Shown: piece after piece, positions 60,332 through 64,000 of the stretch
Layout of the letters: each line of letters opens with the position of its first letter
How positions within the stretch are numbered: the first letter of the stretch is position 1
Source: Martinezella multihospitum
GTDB lineage: Bacteria > Pseudomonadota > Alphaproteobacteria > Rhizobiales > Rhizobiaceae
DNA: 64,000 bases
NCBI RefSeq assembly: GCF_900094585.1
Contig: NZ_FMAG01000001.1
Coordinates: 372,001-436,000 of the forward strand
Direction of reading: 5' to 3'
The notes under the pieces: generated by a model
What the model saw: the letters and a program-made list of their open reading frames with translations, nothing else
Told to the model about the DNA's origin: nothing
Database searches by the model: none
Translations under genes and position numbers: made by a program

Positions 60332-61795
60332 CTACGCCGCCTTCCTCGCGCCCTGCTTCGGCTTGCGCGACACGTTATCGCCTGCCTTGCGGTCAAGCGG
60401 CAAGCAATCCAGCACGGCGAGTAGCGCGATGATACCGAGCAGCACGAAAGCCAGACGGAACTCGATGGCGACGATGCCCCCTACTCCGAGCGGCGCGCTG
60501 ATCGCCTGCCCGATGCGGATGCCGATCGCGCCAACAGCGATGCCCATGCCCATCGTCAGCTGAAAGACGGTGCTGAACAGCGTGTTGGCACCCGTCATCT
60601 GCCCCGGCGGGATATCGGCAAAAGCGATCGTGTTGAGTGCGGTAAAATGCATCGACCGGCACATGCCGCCGATGAACAGCACCGGCACGATGAACCAGAG
60701 AGGCGTGTCGGGCGAAAACAGCGCACAGGCAGCGATGAAAACGGCATTCAGAAGACCATTGACGATCAGCACCGGCTTGAAACCGAAACGTCGCAGAATG
60801 GGCGTTGTTGCCGGCTTCATCGCCAGATTGCCGGCAAAAACGGCGAGCGTCAGCATGCCGGCATGGAAGGCGCTGAGCCCGAAGCCGACCTGAAACATCA
60901 GCGGCAGCAGAAAGGGCACTGCGCCGATGGCGGTGCGGAACAGCGATCCGCCAGAGATGGTGATGGCGAACGTCGGCAGCTTCAGCCCCGAGAGATCGAT
61001 GAGCGGATGTTCCGTGCGGAGAAAATGAAAGACGGCGATGGCCAGCAGGACAAAGCCGACGATCACATAGGCCCAGGCTTCCAGCCAGACAGGATCAGGG
61101 CGCCCGATCAGTTCCAACCCATACATCAGGCTCGCAAGGCCAATGCCGCTGACGACGAAGCCGATCCAGTCGAAAGGCGGGCGCGCCGTGCTTTTCGTTT
61201 CCGGAATGAGCATGAGCGCGAAGATGAATGCCAGAATGCCGAGCGGAAGGTTGAGGAAGAAGATCCAGCGCCAGCTTGCATGGTCGGTGATGAAGCCGCC
61301 GAGCGGCGGCCCAAGGATCGGCGCCACCAGCGCCGGCCAGGTGATCGTCGCAATGGCCGAGATCAGCTTGTCCTTCGGCGTATTGTTCAAGACCACAAGA
61401 CGGCCCACCGGCACCATCATCGCCCCACCAATGCCCTGCAGGATACGCATGGCAACGAAGGAGCCGACGCCATTGGCAAAACCACAGAGGACGGAGGCGA
61501 GCGTGAAGATGATAACAGCCGTCGTGAAGACAAGACGCGCGCCGAAACGATCGCTGATCCAGCCGCTGATTGGAATGAAGACGCCGAGGGTCAGAAGATA
61601 GGCACTCATGCCGATATTGAGGTCGACTGGGCGCGCACCGAACGAAACGGCCATTTGCGGCAAGGCAGTCGCGATGACCGTACCGTCCAGATTTTCCATG
61701 AAGAAGGCACCGGCCACAAGCAATGCGATCAACAGCGAGCGCGAGCCCGCCTCCCGCACCTTCTCCCTTTGCCCAGGTGTGGACATGTCATTCAT
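60332..61795 (-). CDS. MFS drug exporter, DHA2 (EmrB/QacA-like) family
   Basis: A 487-residue exporter with about 14 predicted helices. Motif D1 near the start (FMENLDGTVIATALPQMA) and motif A (GWISDRFGARLVFTTAVIIFTLASVLCG), plus the motif C region (RILQGIGGAMMVPVGR, TWPALVAPILGPPLGGFITDHASWRWIFFLNLPLG), define DHA2. It probably exports hydrophobic compounds using the proton gradient. A GntR regulator and a second DHA2 exporter follow to the right. Confidence 0.93.
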   Translation of the reverse strand: MNDMSTPGQREKVREAGSRSLLIALLVAGAFFMENLDGTVIATALPQMAVSFGARPVDLNIGMSAYLLTLGVFIPISGWISDRFGARLVFTTAVIIFTLASVLCGFANGVGSFVAMRILQGIGGAMMVPVGRLVVLNNTPKDKLISAIATITWPALVAPILGPPLGGFITDHASWRWIFFLNLPLGILAFIFALMLIPETKSTARPPFDWIGFVVSGIGLASLMYGLELIGRPDPVWLEAWAYVIVGFVLLAIAVFHFLRTEHPLIDLSGLKLPTFAITISGGSLFRTAIGAVPFLLPLMFQVGFGLSAFHAGMLTLAVFAGNLAMKPATTPILRRFGFKPVLIVNGLLNAVFIAACALFSPDTPLWFIVPVLFIGGMCRSMHFTALNTIAFADIPPGQMTGANTLFSTVFQLTMGMGIAVGAIGIRIGQAISAPLGVGGIVAIEFRLAFVLLGIIALLAVLDCLPLDRKAGDNVSRKPKQGARKAA

Positions 61796-62203
61796 GGATC
61801 AGCAACTCCGAATCCGCCTCGCATCCCGCCTGCATTTAACCGGTTCGATAACGTTTACGATAGCCGAAATTGTCCCATCAATCGATTAAGCGATCACGTT
61901 TCGCTTAGCGGCTGGTGCGCAATTTGATCACCGCTGCCGATCCCAATAGGCCCGAGGCGAAACGCAGCAGCATGTTCAAATTGGTGAACAGATCGATCAA
62001 TTCGGCGCCAGTAGGCATGCATACGCAAGACATGCTAGGGTTTTCGCTGGAAAATGCCGCGGGAAGAACAATGGGATCGATACAACATCAATATGGAACA
62101 GCCCCAAACTGGCCGAGATACCAGCAAGAAGCCTCACAAATCGACGTAGGCTGATGATTGTTCTTACGAACGGCGCATCAATAAGGAACGAGAGCCCCGC
62201 ATA
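61796..62203. other. Intergenic region between divergent MFS and GntR genes
   Basis: This 408-base stretch separates the minus-strand exporter from the plus-strand GntR gene and holds both promoters. Short frames here lack ribosome sites. I see no convincing GntR-type operator palindrome. Confidence 0.45.
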
Positions 62204-62998
62204 ATGAAACATGGCCAGGACGCAATGACCTCTAGGGCTACCCCGGAGTCGAAACTGATCGTAACGCAGTCGCCTTTCGATGCCTTTGTGCGAAAATACG
62301 GTACGATCCCGCGGCGCGGCGTCTTCGGCTATTTCGTCCACGAACTCGGCCGCCGCATCGTCGGCGGAGACTATCCGGTCGGCGCGACACTGCCGAACGA
62401 GCCGGACCTGGTCGAGCAATTCGGCATCAGCCGCACGGTCATCCGCGAAGCGATGAAGTGCCTTGCCGGCAAGGGATTGGTCGAGATCAAGACCCGCGTC
62501 GGCACGCGCGTCAAGGAGCGCTCCAACTGGCATCATCTCGATACGGATGTCATGGTCTGGTACTACGAGACCGGCCCCTCCGTGGAGATCATGCGTTCGA
62601 TCAAGGACCTGCGCCTGGCGCTCGAGCCGGAGGCAACCGCACGCGCAGCGCTGCGCCGCACCGAGAGCGACATTGCGGCGATCAATTCCGCCTACGAGGA
62701 GATGGCGTCCACCATCGGCGACGTCAACAGCAATGCCGATGCCGACCTGCGCTTCCATACGGCGATCTTCGCTGCCACCCACAACATGATCTATTCGCAG
62801 CTGATCGATCTGATCGCCGTCGGGATCTACGCCAATCGCACACTTTCCGGCCATGAGGACATAGCCGAGGGCCAAAAACGCTCCCTGCCCCTTCACAAGG
62901 CGATCCTCAACGCCATCGTCGCGCAGGATACGGACGCCGCAATCAAGGCATCGCGAAACCTGCTGGAAGCCTGGCTCGCGCGCGACTACGGCTTCTGA
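62204..62998 (+). CDS. GntR-family transcriptional regulator, FadR/FCD type
   Basis: A 264-residue regulator. The winged helix near residues 50-110 contains TLPNEPDLVEQFGISRTVIREAMKCLAGKGLVEIKTRVGTRV, the GntR signature. The C-terminal helical FCD domain (about 130-255) carries DLRFHTAIFAATHN and LPLHKAILNAIVAQDTDAA with the metal-binding Asp and His pattern. The family senses carboxylates or sugar acids. It is flanked by two DHA2 exporters; the regulatory target is not shown by the sequence. Confidence 0.92.
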   Translation: MKHGQDAMTSRATPESKLIVTQSPFDAFVRKYGTIPRRGVFGYFVHELGRRIVGGDYPVGATLPNEPDLVEQFGISRTVIREAMKCLAGKGLVEIKTRVGTRVKERSNWHHLDTDVMVWYYETGPSVEIMRSIKDLRLALEPEATARAALRRTESDIAAINSAYEEMASTIGDVNSNADADLRFHTAIFAATHNMIYSQLIDLIAVGIYANRTLSGHEDIAEGQKRSLPLHKAILNAIVAQDTDAAIKASRNLLEAWLARDYGF

Positions 62999-63034
62999 CA
63001 GATCACGCACTGTCCCGGCTACACTGGATTTGCG

Positions 63035-64000
63035 CTAATGGGTCATCGCCTCCTGTGCATCCGCCTTGGGCGCCGACGATCCGCGACCCGCATCTCGCGT
63101 GACCGGGATCAGCCAGATGGTCACGCAGGTCGTCAGGGCGACGATGACGACACCCCAGAAGCTCCAGTGCAATGCCGCATCGAAGACGCTTCTGATCGCG
63201 GGATCGGTGCCGAGATCGGAAAGGCCAGTGGGCTGATTGAGGATATCGTGCAGCCTCGTTGCAAGCTCGCCGCTGCCATAATGCGCGATGCCGACATTCA
63301 TGATCGCGCCGAGCGCGGTTGCGCCAAGCGTGTTGCCGAGGCTGCGCGAGAAGATGATCGAGGCCGTGGCGCTGCCGCGCATCGACCATTCGACGCTTTC
63401 CTGCACCAGCACGACGCTCGTAAGGCTGATGAGACCCATGCCAAAGCCCATCAGGAATGAGCCGATGCCGGCGATCACCGGGCTGCTCTCCGGCGTCAGG
63501 AACAGCAGGAAGAGCGAGCCGAACGGAAACATGAGACTGCCGGCGCGCAGGGTGTTGCGGATGCCGAAGGTGCGGAAGAACCGGCTCGCCAGCATCACGG
63601 CCAGCGGCCAGCCGACGATCAGCATCGTCAGCGTAAAGCCGGCCTCAAGCGGCGAACGACCAAGGACACCCTGAACATAGATCGGCAGAACGGTCGTCAA
63701 GCCGATCAGGGCCATGCCGGCAAGCAGGGTGGCGGCGTTGCTGGTCGCGATCAGACGTCTGCTCCATAATGCGATCGAGATGATCGGCTCCGGCGCGCGA
63801 CGCTCCTGCCACAGGAACAGGATGCCGGTAACGATAAAGACGATCGCCAGCGGACAGAGAACCGCAAAACCTGCATCGGTCTCCGTCAGGATGACGAGCA
63901 GCGATACGATCGATATCGAGAACAGGATCGTGCCGAGATAATCGATCTTCGCCTCGCGCGGCGTGATGGACTCGTGCAGAAAGATCATGAACCCGGCGAT
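63035..64000 (-). CDS. MFS exporter, DHA2 family, 5' end outside window
   Basis: The C-terminal 320 residues or so of a second DHA2-type exporter; the frame is open at the right edge. Visible parts include a first-helix-like FLHESITPREAKIDYLGTILFSISIVSLLVILTE (mid-protein), then LIATSNAATLLAGMALIGLTTVLPIYVQGVLGRSPLEAG and the late motif WSMRGSATASIIFSRSLGNTLGATALG. About 150-170 N-terminal residues are missing. It is not closely similar to the exporter at 60332-61795. Confidence 0.88.
   Translation of the reverse strand: MAGFMIFLHESITPREAKIDYLGTILFSISIVSLLVILTETDAGFAVLCPLAIVFIVTGILFLWQERRAPEPIISIALWSRRLIATSNAATLLAGMALIGLTTVLPIYVQGVLGRSPLEAGFTLTMLIVGWPLAVMLASRFFRTFGIRNTLRAGSLMFPFGSLFLLFLTPESSPVIAGIGSFLMGFGMGLISLTSVVLVQESVEWSMRGSATASIIFSRSLGNTLGATALGAIMNVGIAHYGSGELATRLHDILNQPTGLSDLGTDPAIRSVFDAALHWSFWGVVIVALTTCVTIWLIPVTRDAGRGSSAPKADAQEAMTH

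Overview
This 64 kb, GC-rich window reads as chromosome or chromid of a Rhizobium-type alphaproteobacterium. The grounds are rhizobial-style intergenic palindromic mosaics inside the nitrate operon, an IRO-type iron box (TGA-N9-TCA) before a siderophore receptor, a PrsDE-like type I secretion pair beside an RTX-bearing GH16 glycanase, and NasTS/Nrt/Nir/Nas nitrate assimilation under a consensus sigma-54 promoter. I saw no rRNA, tRNA, CRISPR array, integrase or transposase.

Layout. 1-2.3 kb: a truncated peptide/nickel-type binding protein and a Crp/Fnr regulator. 2.3-15.8 kb, all on the minus strand: an FAD oxidoreductase fused to an acetoacetate-decarboxylase-like domain, a cyclase-like/STAND ATPase, a possible coupled 65-aa ORF, an AraC regulator with a pseudo-receiver domain, then six tightly packed genes (two all-beta proteins, one unknown, a Nudix-like protein, a 1004-aa unknown protein and a phage-tail-collar protein). 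This block is the best candidate for an undescribed system. 16.7-23.9 kb: a small secreted protein, a glycine-betaine-type binding protein, the glycanase, a GFA/CENP-V protein and the type I secretion pair. 24-34.7 kb: a siderophore-interacting protein, HtpG, and an iron-siderophore locus (AraC regulator, TonB receptor, Tat-type binding protein, fused permease, DUF2218-SIP reductase) with no ATPase subunit. 34.8-46 kb: nasT, nasS and the nrtABC-nirBD-nasA operon, preceded by a sigma-54 promoter and a leader with an ANTAR-type hexaloop hairpin and an intrinsic terminator. 46-50.5 kb: a CorA/ZntB transporter, a secreted protein, and a cluster of very small genes (S21, CspA, two similar small basic proteins) containing a two-copy motif-plus-terminator element. 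50.5-64 kb: two alpha/beta hydrolases, a divergent DJ-1/GlxA pair, a PL5 alginate lyase, an acetamidase, an antiporter with a cyclic-nucleotide-binding domain, a xylitol-dehydrogenase-like enzyme, two DHA2 exporters (one truncated by the window end) and an FCD-type GntR regulator.

How the genes fit together. The nitrate block is a complete import and reduction path to ammonium: NrtABC imports nitrate, NasA reduces it to nitrite, and NirBD reduces nitrite to ammonium. NasS is the probable nitrate sensor and NasT the probable RNA-binding antiterminator acting on the leader. The iron block covers outer-membrane uptake, periplasmic capture, inner-membrane transport and cytoplasmic reduction of ferric siderophore. 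Cyclic-nucleotide modules recur: a Crp-like regulator with a cAMP-type pocket, a cyclase-like domain with one catalytic residue replaced, and an antiporter with a CNB domain. Any functional link between them is inference.
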